DNA from: Desulforhopalus sp. | Lineage (GTDB): Bacteria; Desulfobacterota; Desulfobulbia; Desulfobulbales; Desulfocapsaceae | Direction: 5' to 3' | Assembly: GCA_024710585.1 (NCBI GenBank) | Contig: JANJUM010000125.1 | Coordinates: forward strand, 1 to 32,123 | Length of the DNA: 32,123 nucleotides | Shown here: piece by piece, positions 1 through 8,519 of the stretch | Layout of the letters: the number at the start of each line of letters is the position of its first letter | Numbering within the stretch: position 1 is the stretch's first letter | Notes under the pieces: model-generated | Database searches by the model: none | What the model saw: the letters and a program-made list of their open reading frames with translations, nothing else | What the model was told of the DNA's origin: nothing | Position numbers and translations under genes: made by a program

Positions 1-183
1 TTCTGGCTCAACTTCGAGGCTACCCTGTTCATTTACTGCAGCGAGTTCACCGAACGTCTGCTGCGCGTGCAGCAGAGCTATCTCAGCCAGTCCATCGCCC
101 TCGACCGGCCGCTCTTCGCCCAAAGGGGCAGACTGGAAAAACTGAAAGAAAACACCTGCCTCCTGGTATCGCCCCTGCTATGA
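1..183 (+). CDS. cardiolipin synthase / phospholipase D-like protein, C-terminal fragment
   Basis: The frame is open from the window edge to a TGA at 181-183 and gives about 60 residues. The fragment begins FWLNFEATLFIY and ends in a run of the form RLEKLKENTCLLVSPLL. In cardiolipin synthases of the phospholipase D superfamily, the stretch after the second HKD motif reads S-x-x-x-NFE with an IYD-like strand, and the protein ends in a 'R-L-x-EN-x-x-x-L-x-SPLL' tail, which matches. Such enzymes join phosphatidyl groups at the inner membrane to make cardiolipin. The catalytic HKD motifs lie outside the window, so activity cannot be judged. The stop overlaps the next start by four bases (ATGA), which implies translational coupling. 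Another phospholipase D family member remains possible. Confidence 0.72.
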   Translation, partial: FWLNFEATLFIYCSEFTERLLRVQQSYLSQSIALDRPLFAQRGRLEKLKENTCLLVSPLL

Positions 184-920
184 AAAAACGCATCCTGCTG
201 CTCAGCGACATCCACGGCAACTTCCCCGCCCTACAGGCCATCGACCGGACGGTTGACGCCGCTTCCTTCGACCACGTCGTCAACTGCGGCGACGCCCTGG
301 TCTACGCCCCCTTCGTCAACGAGACGCTGTCCTGGCTGCGCCGCCACCGGGCGCTGTCGATCCTCGGCAACACCGATCGCAAGGTGGCCGACATCCTCCA
401 TGGCAAGCCGCTCAAGAAGCCGCGCAAGGAAGAGAAGCGGATCATGTATACCAGCGCCGCCCAGGCCCTCGACGAGGAAGGCCGCAGGCAACTGCTCGCC
501 CTGGGGGAAAAGGCCGTCCTGAATGTGGCCGAAACCGGTGATGGAGACATTCCCACCCTGCTGCTCTTCCACGGCAGTCCGGCCGACCCTGACGAGTTCC
601 TCTTCGCCGACACCGCCGACAGCCGCTTTACCGAACTGGCGGCGCTGGTCAATTGCCGGGCGGTGGCCGTAGGCCATTCCCACAGCCCCTTCCATAAGGT
701 GATTGGCGGCATCCACTTCATCAACCCCGGTTCGGCCGGGCGCATGTTCGACGGCGACCCGCGGGCCAGTTGCGCCATCATCGAGGTGTCTCGCGAGGAT
801 ATCGCCGTACGCCACCTGCGAGTCGCCTACGATATAGAAGCCGTCGCCCGTGAACTGGCCAGGCAGGAACTCCCCGAGATCTATGCCACCATGTTCCGCC
901 AGGGACGAAAACTGAACTGA
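180..920 (+). CDS. YfcE/MJ0936-type metallophosphoesterase
   Basis: This 246-residue protein has the ordered metal-binding motifs of the calcineurin-like phosphoesterase superfamily: DIHGN at residues 10-14, an NCGDA block near 35-39, GNTD near 63-66, HGSP near 131-134, GHSHSP near 165-170 and NPGSAG near 182-187. Family members are soluble cytoplasmic phosphodiesterases that use two metal ions, usually Mn, and the physiological substrate is normally unknown. The final block NPGSAG is typical of the YfcE/MJ0936 branch rather than nucleotidases. The ATG overlaps the upstream stop, so it is probably co-expressed with the phospholipid gene. The length is a little above the usual 160-240 residues because of a C-terminal helical extension. 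The substrate cannot be inferred. Confidence 0.85.
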   Translation: MKKRILLLSDIHGNFPALQAIDRTVDAASFDHVVNCGDALVYAPFVNETLSWLRRHRALSILGNTDRKVADILHGKPLKKPRKEEKRIMYTSAAQALDEEGRRQLLALGEKAVLNVAETGDGDIPTLLLFHGSPADPDEFLFADTADSRFTELAALVNCRAVAVGHSHSPFHKVIGGIHFINPGSAGRMFDGDPRASCAIIEVSREDIAVRHLRVAYDIEAVARELARQELPEIYATMFRQGRKLN

Positions 921-1014
921 CATCTCCGCGGACTAGGGGCCACAGCCTCCTGGCCGCGTCACCCAACCGCCCCGCCCCTCCGGCGGCAACCTCAACCCCC
1001 AGGGAATCCCGACC

Positions 1015-1971
1015 ATGGCGAAGAAGAAAAACGACGGCAAGGACAAGAACGACGGTAAGAGCAAGGACAAGAACGACGGCAGGGAAAAGGTCAGGCTGGA
1101 GCCGGATGACCTGCGCCTCGCCGAGGGAACCGCCGCCGAGAACCTCGACACCGACAAAAATGAAGAAACAACAGCTATTTATATTAAGAAGGCGCAGATC
1201 AAGTATGAACTGGAACTGAAGAAGTTGCAGATCGAGCTGATGAAGCTGCAGAACTCGATGAAGAGTTCGGGAATGAGGGTGATGGCCCTCTTCGAGGGCC
1301 GCGACGCCGCCGGCAAGGGCGGCACCATCAAGCGCATCACCGCCAACCTCAACCCGCGCAGCGCCCGGGTGGTGGCCTTGATGAAGCCGAACGAGACGGA
1401 GAGCACCCAGTGGTATTTCCAGCGCTATGTTGCCCACCTCCCCTCGGCCGGGGAACTGGTGCTCTTCGACCGCAGCTGGTACAACCGCGCCATGGTCGAG
1501 CCGGTGATGGGCTTCTGCAGCGACGAGCAGAACAAACGCTTTCTCAAGGACGTGCCGCTCTTCGAGGAGATGCTCGTCAAGGACGGCATCAAGCTCTTCA
1601 AGTTCTATTTCTCGGTGTCGAAAGAAGTGCAGAAGGCGCGCTTCGATTCGCGCAAGGAGGATCCGCTGAAGCAGTACAAGCTCTCACCGGTGGACAATCT
1701 CGCCCAGGAGTATTGGCACCAGTATTCGGTGCGCAAGTTTCAGATGCTCTCGGAGACCAACCGGACCATCTCCCCATGGACGATCATCCGCTCCGACGAT
1801 AAGAAGAAGGCCCGTCTCAACTGCATGAAGCACATCCTCAGCCACCTGCCCTACGACGGCAAGCTGCCCGCCGAGGAACTGGAAACCGACTCGCGCATCG
1901 TCGTCACCGGCATCGACGAGCTCAAGCACATGGAAGACAATCTCATGAAGCCTGAGCAGCTGCACGGTTGA
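1015..1971 (+). CDS. ppk2: polyphosphate kinase 2 (PPK2) family protein
   Basis: This 318-residue protein carries the PPK2 core: Walker A in FEGRDAAGKGGT (residues 93-104), the NPRSARVVALxKP segment with TQWYFQRYVAHLP (lid side) at about 113-143, and Walker B in VLFDRSWYNR (149-158), followed by VEPVMGF. PPK2 enzymes move phosphate between polyphosphate and nucleotides. The single-domain length and these motifs fit the class I group that usually phosphorylates nucleoside diphosphates, though sequence alone cannot set substrate preference. The first 25 residues are a Lys/Asp/Gly-rich tract with three KNDG units (residues 5-8, 11-14, 19-22), which is not part of the catalytic fold. The ATG at 1015 lies about 10 bases after an AGGGA. 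The gene is convergent with secA. Confidence 0.9.
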   Translation: MAKKKNDGKDKNDGKSKDKNDGREKVRLEPDDLRLAEGTAAENLDTDKNEETTAIYIKKAQIKYELELKKLQIELMKLQNSMKSSGMRVMALFEGRDAAGKGGTIKRITANLNPRSARVVALMKPNETESTQWYFQRYVAHLPSAGELVLFDRSWYNRAMVEPVMGFCSDEQNKRFLKDVPLFEEMLVKDGIKLFKFYFSVSKEVQKARFDSRKEDPLKQYKLSPVDNLAQEYWHQYSVRKFQMLSETNRTISPWTIIRSDDKKKARLNCMKHILSHLPYDGKLPAEELETDSRIVVTGIDELKHMEDNLMKPEQLHG

Positions 1972-1972
1972 A

Positions 1973-2011
1973 CCTGGTCGACCAGGCCGCCGCGGACGCA
2001 CTGCGGCGGCC
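1973..2011. terminator. inverted repeats between ppk2 and secA (possible bidirectional terminator)
   Basis: Just after the ppk2 stop is a perfect 14-base palindrome, CCTGGTCGACCAGG (1973-1986). It is followed by a 9-bp GC stem GGCCGCCGC (1985-1993) pairing with GCGGCGGCC (2003-2011) around a 9-base loop. The two structures overlap by two bases. There is no long T tract on either strand, so intrinsic termination is plausible but unproven. The site lies between two convergent stop codons, where terminators are expected. Confidence 0.45.
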
Positions 2012-2035
2012 TTCAGCGCTGACTGCCGGCCGTGC

Positions 2036-4588
2036 TCAGGCCTCCTTGCCGCAGCAGCGCTTGTACTTCTTGCCCGAGCCGCAGGGGCACATGGCATTGC
2101 GGCCCGTTTTGTCGCCGTCGCGGCGAACCTGCTTCTGCGTAGTATCCGCTTCGCCGCCGGCGACGCGGATACTACGCATCATCTCCTGCTCCTGCTTGCG
2201 GCGACGCTCCTCTTCCATGCGCTCGACGTCGTCCTCGCGCACCACGCGGACGCGCATCAGGCTGGACACGGTCTGGCTCTTGACCCGCTCCACCATGTTC
2301 TGGAAGAGTTGGAAACCCTCTCGCTTATACTCGTTCAAGGGGTTCTTCTGGCCATAGCCGCGCAGACCGATGCCTTCCTTGAGGTGGTCCATGGAGAGGA
2401 GATGATCCTTCCAGTGGCTGTCCACCACCTGGAGGAGAATGAGTTTTTCGATCTGGCGCTGCGTCTCGGCACCATTGACCTGGTCCTGCTCGGCGTAGGC
2501 GGCGCGGACGAAATCGAGGGTCTTGGCGCGGAAGGTGTCGAGGGTGAGGCCCTTCAACTCCTCCTCCGGCCAATCGGGGGCACGATGGAAGACCTCGCCC
2601 ATGCGTTCCTTGAATTCGTCCCAGTGCCATTCGTGGGAATCGATCTTCTCCTGGAAGAACTCCCCCACCACAACGTCGACCATGTCCTCGAACATGTCGC
2701 CAACCACCTGCACCACGTCCTCGCCGGCGAGGACCTCGCGGCGCTGGCGGTAGATGATCTCGCGCTGCTTGTTCATGACATCGTCATATTCCAGCAGGTG
2801 CTTGCGGATATCGAAGTTATGGCTCTCCACTTTGCGCTGGGCGTTCTCGATGGCGCGAGAGATCATGCCATGCTCAATGGGCTCGTCCTCCTCCATGCCC
2901 AGCTTGTTCATGATGGCGCTGATGCGGTCCGAGCCGAAGATGCGCAACAGGTCGTCCTCGAGCGACAGGTAGAAGCGCGACGACCCCGGGTCGCCCTGGC
3001 GACCGGAACGGCCACGCAGCTGGTTGTCGATGCGCCGCGATTCGTGACGGCTGGTGCCGAGGATATGCAGGCCGCCAACCTCGACCACGCCCTGACCGAG
3101 CTTGATGTCGGTGCCGCGCCCGGCCATGTTGGTGGCGATGGTCACCTTGCCGAGTTGCCCGGCGCCGGCGATGATCTCCGCCTCGCGGGCGTGGTGTTTG
3201 GCATTGAGGACCTCGTGCTCGATCTTGGCCTTCTTGAGCATCGCCGAGATCTTCTCGCTGACGTCGATGGAGATGGTGCCGACCAGCACCGGCTGGCCCT
3301 TCTTGTGCAACTCGGAGATTTCCTTGACCACCGCCCGGTATTTGGCGGCCTCGTTTTTGTAGATGACGTCGGCGTAGTCGATGCGCACCATCGGCATGTT
3401 GGTGGGCATGACGACGACATCGAGGTTGTAGATCTTCTTGAACTCCGCCGCCTCGGTATCGGCGGTGCCGGTCATGCCGGCGAGTTTGGCGTACATGCGG
3501 AAATAGTTCTGGAAGGTGATCGAGGCGAGCGTCTGGTTCTCCTGCTCGATCTTGACCTTCTCCTTGGCCTCCAGCGCCTGGTGCAGGCCGTCGCTGTAGC
3601 GCCGGCCCTCCATGGTGCGCCCGGTGAACTCGTCGACGATGACCACCTGATTGTCGCGAACGATGTAGTCGACATCCTTCTTGAAGAGGATATGGGCCTT
3701 GAGCGACTGGTTGAGGTGGTGCAGCACCTCGATGTTGGCCGGGTCGTAGAGGTTCTCGACCTCGAGCAGCTTCTCACCAAGGGCGACGCCCTCCTCGGTG
3801 AGCGACACCTGCCGGGACTTCTCGTCGACGGTGTAATGCTCTTCCTTCGCAAAGCGCGGGATGACGCGATCGACGTTCTTGTAAAGCTCGGTGGACAACT
3901 CGGCCGGACCGGAGATGATCAGCGGCGTACGCGCCTCGTCGATGAGGATGGAGTCGACCTCGTCGACGATGGCGAAGTTGAAGCCGCGCTGGCAGAAGTC
4001 CTTGAGGTCGAACTTCATGTTGTCGCGCAGGTAGTCGAAACCGAACTCGTTGTTGGTGCCGTAGGTGACGTCGGCGGCATAGGCCTGGCGGCGCTCGACA
4101 TCGTTCAAGCCATGGACGATCTTGCCGTAGGTCATGCCGAGGAAATTGTAGATGCGCCCCATCCACTCGCTGTCGCGGCCGGCGAGGTAGTCGTTGACGG
4201 TGACCACGTGGACGCCCTTGCCGCTCAGGGCATTGAGGTAGACGGCCAGGGTCGAGGTCAGGGTCTTGCCCTCGCCGGTCTTCATCTCGGCGATCTTGCC
4301 CTGGTGGAGGACAATGCCGCCGATGAGTTGCACATCGTAGTGCCGCTCGCCAAGGACCCGGCGGCCGGCCTCGCGCACCACCGCAAAGGCCTCGGGAAGC
4401 AGCGCGTCGAGCGTCTCCCCGTTGGCGACGCGCTCCTTATACGCCACAGTCCTCGCCGCGAGGCCCTCGTCGTCGAGGGCCTGCATCTCCCCCTCGAGAT
4501 CGTTGATCCTGGCCACCAGGGGCCGGAGCTGCTTGAGGTATCTGTCGTTGCTGCTGCCGAAGATCTTGGTCAATATTTTTGCAATCAT
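2036..4588 (-). CDS. secA: preprotein translocase ATPase SecA
   Basis: This 850-residue protein is the motor ATPase that drives unfolded secretory proteins through SecYEG. Visible motifs are Walker A MKTGEGKT (102-109), the [20 protein letters not shown] region (about 208-228), the AGMTGTA motif, [13 protein letters not shown], the [13 protein letters not shown] motif VI, and the helical scaffold region. The C terminus ends in a zinc-binding SEC-C tail, [14 protein letters not shown], which in other bacteria contacts SecB and lipids. A variable acidic/basic linker precedes it. The length is about average for the family. The ATG at 4588 has a modest GGCAGGG upstream. It is the last gene of a run alr-argS-small membrane protein-secA with a 39-base gap before it. 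Confidence 0.98.
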   Translation of the reverse strand: MIAKILTKIFGSSNDRYLKQLRPLVARINDLEGEMQALDDEGLAARTVAYKERVANGETLDALLPEAFAVVREAGRRVLGERHYDVQLIGGIVLHQGKIAEMKTGEGKTLTSTLAVYLNALSGKGVHVVTVNDYLAGRDSEWMGRIYNFLGMTYGKIVHGLNDVERRQAYAADVTYGTNNEFGFDYLRDNMKFDLKDFCQRGFNFAIVDEVDSILIDEARTPLIISGPAELSTELYKNVDRVIPRFAKEEHYTVDEKSRQVSLTEEGVALGEKLLEVENLYDPANIEVLHHLNQSLKAHILFKKDVDYIVRDNQVVIVDEFTGRTMEGRRYSDGLHQALEAKEKVKIEQENQTLASITFQNYFRMYAKLAGMTGTADTEAAEFKKIYNLDVVVMPTNMPMVRIDYADVIYKNEAAKYRAVVKEISELHKKGQPVLVGTISIDVSEKISAMLKKAKIEHEVLNAKHHAREAEIIAGAGQLGKVTIATNMAGRGTDIKLGQGVVEVGGLHILGTSRHESRRIDNQLRGRSGRQGDPGSSRFYLSLEDDLLRIFGSDRISAIMNKLGMEEDEPIEHGMISRAIENAQRKVESHNFDIRKHLLEYDDVMNKQREIIYRQRREVLAGEDVVQVVGDMFEDMVDVVVGEFFQEKIDSHEWHWDEFKERMGEVFHRAPDWPEEELKGLTLDTFRAKTLDFVRAAYAEQDQVNGAETQRQIEKLILLQVVDSHWKDHLLSMDHLKEGIGLRGYGQKNPLNEYKREGFQLFQNMVERVKSQTVSSLMRVRVVREDDVERMEEERRRKQEQEMMRSIRVAGGEADTTQKQVRRDGDKTGRNAMCPCGSGKKYKRCCGKEA

Positions 4589-4627
4589 GATCCCTGCCGT
4601 ATGTTGTCGCGGCTTTCCCGCTGTCCG

Positions 4628-4891
4628 CTATTTTTGCCCTTTGGCGGCCGCCTTGCCGTCCGTCTCCCCGGCCTTGCCCGCCACTGTCGGGGGAGGAGCC
4701 TTCGCCGTCGCTTCGCCAGTCGTCGTCGGTTTGCCGTAGCTGGGGAAGAGCAGCGACTGCCCCGCCCACACACCGAAGAGAAACATCCACAAGAAGAGGC
4801 AGAAGACCACCACGGCAATGCCGCCGATAGCGCCGAGGCTCAGCTCGAACTTGAGTTTTCTCTTGCCCCGGTTCCTGCGCGCCACCGCCAT
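4628..4891 (-). CDS. small single-pass membrane protein between argS and secA
   Basis: This 87-residue protein has a basic N terminus (RRNRGKRKLKFE), one strongly hydrophobic helix at about residues 20-45 ending in an aromatic/Phe-Trp cluster, then a low-complexity Gly/Ala/Lys/Thr tail of about 40 residues. From general knowledge, related bacteria carry at this locus a protein with the same style of membrane anchor followed by a periplasmic SPOR (peptidoglycan-binding) domain. Here the frame stops at TAG 4628-4630 and only 39 bases remain before secA, so no SPOR domain is encoded. It starts 14 bases after the argS stop, so it is in the same transcript. The charge pattern predicts an inner-membrane protein with the tail outside. 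The function is unknown. Confidence 0.75.
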   Translation of the reverse strand: MAVARRNRGKRKLKFELSLGAIGGIAVVVFCLFLWMFLFGVWAGQSLLFPSYGKPTTTGEATAKAPPPTVAGKAGETDGKAAAKGQK

Positions 4892-4905
4892 GGCCGCACC
4901 CGCCC

Positions 4906-6555
4906 CTACATGCGCTCCGGAGCCGACAGGCCGACCATGGTCAGCCCGTTGTAGAGGGCGACCTTGAGGGCCTCTATCAGCGACAGCCTGGCGGCGGTGA
5001 GCGCCGGGTCGTCACCCACCACCTTGTGCTTGTTATAGTAGCTGTGCCACTGCCCGGCGAGTTCCATGAGCGCGAAGATGATCTTGTGCGGAGCCAGCTC
5101 TAGAGCGGCGCTCTCCACCGCCGCGGGAAAGGTCGACAGGGTCTTGAGCAGACCGAGCTCCTCGGGCTCGGTCAGCAGCGCGCAGTGGCCGAGATCGGCC
5201 CGTGCCCCCTTCTCGGCGGCCTGACGGAGGATGGAGCAGAGCCGCGCATAGGCGTACTGCACATAATAGACCGGGTTGTCCTGGCTCTCCCGGGTGGCCA
5301 GGGCGAGGTCGAACTCCATCTGGCTGTCGGCTTTGCGCATCATGAAGAAGAAACGCACCGCATCCACTCCAACCTCGTCGACGAGTTCATCGACGGTGAC
5401 GAAATTGGCCTTGCGGGTGGACATTTTCACCGTCTTGCCGTCACGGGTCAGGGTGACGAACTGGTGCAGCACCACAGTGACCTTGTCGGGGTCGTAGCCG
5501 AGCGCCTTGACCCCGGCCAGCACGTCGGGCACGGTGGCGATATGGTCCGAACCGAAGATATCGATCAGCCAGTCGAAGTCGCGCCGGAACTTCTCGCGGT
5601 GGTAGGCGATGTCCGGCAGGCGGTAGGTCGGCTCGCCGCTGCTCTTGATGATTACCCGGTCCTGCTCGTGGCCGAAGGCGGTGGTCTTGAACCAGACGGC
5701 GTTGTCTTTTTCGTAGACGTAGCCCTTGTCGCGGAGGATGGCGACGACATCGTCGATATGGCCATCCTCGTAGAGCGAGTGCTCGTTGAAATAGTTGTCG
5801 AAGACGATGCCGAGACGGGCCAGGGTGGCGGAGATGTCTTTGAAGATATAGTCCTGCGCCTTGGCCTTGAAGGGCTCGACGTCCTGATGATCCTTGAGGC
5901 CGTCACCATGCTCGGCCACGATTTCGCGGGCAATGTCGACGATGTACTCGCCCTGATAGCCGTCTTCGGGAAACTGGGCGGGCTGGCCAAGCAGTTCCAG
6001 ATACCTGGCGCGGGTCGACTCGCCGAGCACGCGCATCTGCCGACCGGCATCGTTGAAGTAGTATTCGCGGAAGACATTGTGGCCAGTAGCCTCGAGCAGC
6101 CGCGCGATGGAGTCGCCGAGAATGGCCTGGCGGCCGTGGCCGACACTGAGCGGCCCGGTGGGGTTGGCGCTGACAAACTCCACCATCACCTTGCGCCCGC
6201 CCCCCACCTGACTGCGCCCGAAGGCAGACCCAGCCGTGACAATGGCCGGAACCAGGCCCCGCCACACTTCGGGGTTGATGGTGATGTTGATGAAGCCCGG
6301 CCCGGCGACCTCGCAGCGGGCGATGAGCTCCCGCTCCCCGAGGAGCCGCTCGACCACCAGCGCGGCAAGATCCCGCGGCTTCTTCTTCTCGGCTCCGGCC
6401 ACCACCAGGGCGAAGTTGGTGGCGAAATCGCCCATGCCTTCGTGTTTGGGGAGTTCGACGGCATAGCGCCCGGCGGCGGCCGAAGTCCACACCTCCTCTT
6501 CCACCCCCTGGGCGAACAGGGCGTCCAAGGCCGCCTTCAATCGTCCGCGGATCAT
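4906..6555 (-). CDS. argS: arginyl-tRNA synthetase
   Basis: This 549-residue class I aminoacyl-tRNA synthetase charges tRNA-Arg. It opens with the ArgS-specific N-terminal domain. The HIGH-type signature is NPTGPLSVGHGR (about 131-142), and a KMSKS-like KMSTRKAN follows the VTLTRDGKTV strand. The C terminus is a helical DALR anticodon-binding domain ending ...YNGLTMVGLSAPERM. The length is typical. The ATG at 6555 overlaps the alr stop by four bases (ATGA), and a GAGGAG in the end of alr serves as ribosome binding site, so translation is coupled to alr. Confidence 0.97.
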   Translation of the reverse strand: MIRGRLKAALDALFAQGVEEEVWTSAAAGRYAVELPKHEGMGDFATNFALVVAGAEKKKPRDLAALVVERLLGERELIARCEVAGPGFINITINPEVWRGLVPAIVTAGSAFGRSQVGGGRKVMVEFVSANPTGPLSVGHGRQAILGDSIARLLEATGHNVFREYYFNDAGRQMRVLGESTRARYLELLGQPAQFPEDGYQGEYIVDIAREIVAEHGDGLKDHQDVEPFKAKAQDYIFKDISATLARLGIVFDNYFNEHSLYEDGHIDDVVAILRDKGYVYEKDNAVWFKTTAFGHEQDRVIIKSSGEPTYRLPDIAYHREKFRRDFDWLIDIFGSDHIATVPDVLAGVKALGYDPDKVTVVLHQFVTLTRDGKTVKMSTRKANFVTVDELVDEVGVDAVRFFFMMRKADSQMEFDLALATRESQDNPVYYVQYAYARLCSILRQAAEKGARADLGHCALLTEPEELGLLKTLSTFPAAVESAALELAPHKIIFALMELAGQWHSYYNKHKVVGDDPALTAARLSLIEALKVALYNGLTMVGLSAPERM

Positions 6556-7679
6556 CTCATCTCCTCCGACACGTCACGTTGATTATTGTTTCCGAGGAGA
6601 CAAAGCACCTCATAACTGATGGTATTCATCCACTCCGCGAGATCCTCGGCGGAGATCGTCTCGCCCCCCTGGCTGCCGAGAATGACCACCTCGTCGCCGA
6701 CGCTGACCTCGTCAATGGCGGTGACGTCGACCATGCACATGTTCATGCAGACGCGGCCGCGCACCGGGGCACGGCGCCCACCGACGAGCACCGCGGCGCG
6801 ATTTGAGAAGTCGCGGGAGAAACCGTCTTCGTAGCCCATGGGCAGCACCGCCAGGCGCGTCGGCCCATCGGTGCGATAGGTGTGGCCGTAGCTGACGCCG
6901 CTCCCGGCAGGCAGGGTCTTGACCTGCACCACCTCTGTGCGTACCGCCATGGCCGGCCGCAACTCCGACGCCGGCCCGCCGGGGCAGCGCCCTGCCGGAT
7001 GGTAGCCGTAGAGGGCGATGCCGCTGCGCACCATGTCGGCGTGGCTGGCCGGGAAATTAAGCACTGCTCCGGAATTGGCAATGTGACAGACCCCGGAAAT
7101 GCGGCTTTTCGCCTGACGGCAGACCTCGCTGAAGGTGGCGATGGCATGCAGCGTGCTGGCCGAGCCGGCCACGTCGGCTTCGGGGAAATGGCTCATCAAG
7201 CCGGCGACGCGCGCCCCGGGGAGCCCGTTTATGGCGGCCAGGAAGGGGTCGACTTCTTCGGGCAGGAGGCCAAGGCGACCCATGCCGGTATCGACCTTGA
7301 GGTGCACCGCAACCTCCCGGCCGGCAGCGGAGGCCAGCGCCGCGAGCAGCCTCACGGTATCGATGTCGTACACCACCGGGGTCAGGCGGTGCTCGAGGAT
7401 GGCCTCGGCCCGCTCGCGGGGAAAACCGAGAGTGACATAGATCTCTCCCTCGATGCCCGCCTGGCGAAGCAGCACGCCCTCACGGAGTTCGGCGACGCCG
7501 AAGGTGCTGCACCCGGCGCCGGCAAAGGCGCGCGCGGCGACGATCATGCCGTGGCCGTAAGCATCGGCCTTGACCATGGCCATCAGCGGCCGGCCGCCGG
7601 CCAGCCGCTTCATCAGTGAGTAATTGTGGCGCAGGGCCTCGGGGTCGATAACGACTCGGTTGAAGGACTGTTCTTTCAT
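6552..7679 (-). CDS. alr: alanine racemase
   Basis: This 375-residue PLP enzyme converts L-Ala to D-Ala for peptidoglycan. The PLP lysine lies in MVKADAYGHGM (Lys37), and the second-subunit catalytic tyrosine in the SGVSYGHTYR block. The MGYEDGFSR and GRVCMNMCMVDVT blocks are also characteristic. The frame is open further upstream to 7829, but that extension is Pro/Gly-rich, overlaps the conserved end of the upstream gene and lacks family similarity. The ATG at 7679 gives the normal N terminus just before VVIDPEALRHNYSL. The ribosome binding site there is weak (CCCAGAG). It overlaps argS by four bases and follows the upstream membrane protein gene by 31 bases, so all are probably one transcript. 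Confidence 0.96.
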   Translation of the reverse strand: MKEQSFNRVVIDPEALRHNYSLMKRLAGGRPLMAMVKADAYGHGMIVAARAFAGAGCSTFGVAELREGVLLRQAGIEGEIYVTLGFPRERAEAILEHRLTPVVYDIDTVRLLAALASAAGREVAVHLKVDTGMGRLGLLPEEVDPFLAAINGLPGARVAGLMSHFPEADVAGSASTLHAIATFSEVCRQAKSRISGVCHIANSGAVLNFPASHADMVRSGIALYGYHPAGRCPGGPASELRPAMAVRTEVVQVKTLPAGSGVSYGHTYRTDGPTRLAVLPMGYEDGFSRDFSNRAAVLVGGRRAPVRGRVCMNMCMVDVTAIDEVSVGDEVVILGSQGGETISAEDLAEWMNTISYEVLCLLGNNNQRDVSEEMR

Positions 7680-7710
7680 CTCTGGGCAATATCGCGTTGT
7701 CGCCTGGGGC

Positions 7711-8142
7711 TCACCCCTCCCACCAGGCCCCCCAGGCGAGCCTGCTGGAATAAAGCAGGGCCCAGCCGACGGCGAGGGTGAAGAGGGTGAGAAACTGCGG
7801 AGGAATTGCAGAATTTTGCAAAATACCACCCAAGGCCATCATGCACAAGACCATTATCCAGGTCTTCCAGGAATACACTGCCCCCAGACAGGTAAGGCCG
7901 GAGAGGCGCCGCAACCTCTCGAGGCCGCTGCGAGCCGAGTTGTCGAGCAGCATGTGCGACTTGAGGGTGCCCGTCGCCACTCCGAGGGGGAGCAGGAACA
8001 AGGCCTGGTCGGGATACAGGCGACAGCGATAGCAGCCCTTGATGAAGAGGGCGGTGCCGATGGCCGACCACAGACAGGCCGAGGCGAGAATCAGCATGGC
8101 CGGCCGCACCGCCGGCGTATATCGTCTCCAGCCCTTTTTCAT
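7711..8142 (-). CDS. conserved four-helix membrane protein of unknown function
   Basis: This 143-residue protein has about four hydrophobic segments (roughly residues 14-33, 44-58, 83-105 and 112-133) and a polar, basic stretch containing RSGLERLRRLSG between the second and third. The motif KTWIMVLCMMALGGIL and the YPDQALFLLPLG block look like conserved features of a hypothetical membrane protein family, but I cannot name it. It is the first gene of the alr-argS-secA run. No promoter is obvious in the 30 bases between its start and the ferredoxin terminator at 8165-8211, so the transcription start is unresolved. The ATG start MKKGWRRY is basic, which fits an N-in topology. Confidence 0.72.
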   Translation of the reverse strand: MKKGWRRYTPAVRPAMLILASACLWSAIGTALFIKGCYRCRLYPDQALFLLPLGVATGTLKSHMLLDNSARSGLERLRRLSGLTCLGAVYSWKTWIMVLCMMALGGILQNSAIPPQFLTLFTLAVGWALLYSSRLAWGAWWEG

Positions 8143-8164
8143 GAGCGCCTGCTTAGCCCTCAGA

Positions 8165-8211
8165 CAAAAAAGAACGAGCCCATTCCCCCACAGAGGGGAA
8201 TGGGCTCGTTC
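8165..8211 (-). terminator. strong intrinsic terminator after the 8234-8419 ferredoxin
   Basis: A perfect 17-bp stem pairs 8172-8188 with 8195-8211 around a 6-base loop. On the minus strand it is followed directly by a run of six T (8165-8170 read in reverse). This is a textbook Rho-independent terminator for the ferredoxin gene, whose stop is 22 bases upstream, and it separates that gene from the alr-secA run. Confidence 0.93.
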
Positions 8212-8233
8212 GCCAGTATCGCAAAAGTCGAAA

Positions 8234-8419
8234 TCAGATTTCGTTTACGGTGATGGCGCCTTCCGGGCAAACTTCGACGCAGGTCTCGCAACCGAGGCAC
8301 TCATCGGCCTCAGCAGGCTCGGCCTTGCCGTCTTCCATGACAAATACCTGCGCCGGGCATGCCGCTACGCACTCTTCGTCACCGCTGCACTTGTCTTTAT
8401 CGACGATTACTTCAAACAT
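8234..8419 (-). CDS. ferredoxin, two-cluster type with an Asp in cluster I
   Basis: This 61-residue soluble electron carrier has two cluster motifs. The second is a full C41-x2-C44-x2-C47-x3-C51-P. The first is C11-x2-D14-x2-C17-x3-C21-P, where Asp14 replaces the usual second cysteine. In characterised ferredoxins such as Pyrococcus furiosus Fd and Desulfovibrio africanus FdIII, this Asp allows [3Fe-4S]/[4Fe-4S] interconversion, so a 7Fe or Asp-ligated 8Fe protein is expected. The start has a strong GGAGG eight bases upstream. The gene stands alone, with a 19-base palindrome upstream (8449-8467) and a strong terminator downstream, so it is a single-gene regulated unit. The electron donor and acceptor are not shown by context. 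Confidence 0.93.
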   Translation of the reverse strand: MFEVIVDKDKCSGDEECVAACPAQVFVMEDGKAEPAEADECLGCETCVEVCPEGAITVNEI

Positions 8420-8448
8420 GATCCACCTCCAGAAATGAGATTAAGATA

Positions 8449-8467
8449 TAAGTATTGGCAATACTTA
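8449..8467. promoter_or_regulatory. 19-base perfect palindrome upstream of the ferredoxin gene
   Basis: TAAGTATTGGCAATACTTA is a perfect odd-centred palindrome lying 30-48 bases upstream of the ferredoxin ATG on the minus strand. A TATATC box overlapping its downstream end could be a -10 element, which would put the palindrome over the core promoter, as for a repressor. It does not match the TTGA-N6-TCAA sites found upstream of hcp and the frdX-like gene, so a different regulator is likely. The regulator's identity is unknown. Confidence 0.6.
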
Positions 8468-8519
8468 CGTAGTCTGTATGTTCGATTACCAACCCGAACC
8501 CGCCTCGTGTGCTCTATGC

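Noticed and set aside
2309-4954. Open frame of 881 codons antisense to secA and the small membrane gene
   Set aside because: It lies opposite highly conserved secA codons, has a skewed Val/Leu/Asp/Gly composition with no domain and arises from high GC at third positions of the real gene.
5185-6582. Open frame of 465 codons antisense to argS
   Set aside because: It is fully covered by argS, which has clear HIGH and KMSKS motifs.
7680-7829. N-terminal extension of alanine racemase
   Set aside because: It is Pro/Gly-rich, overlaps the conserved end of the upstream membrane protein gene and makes the enzyme 50 residues too long.
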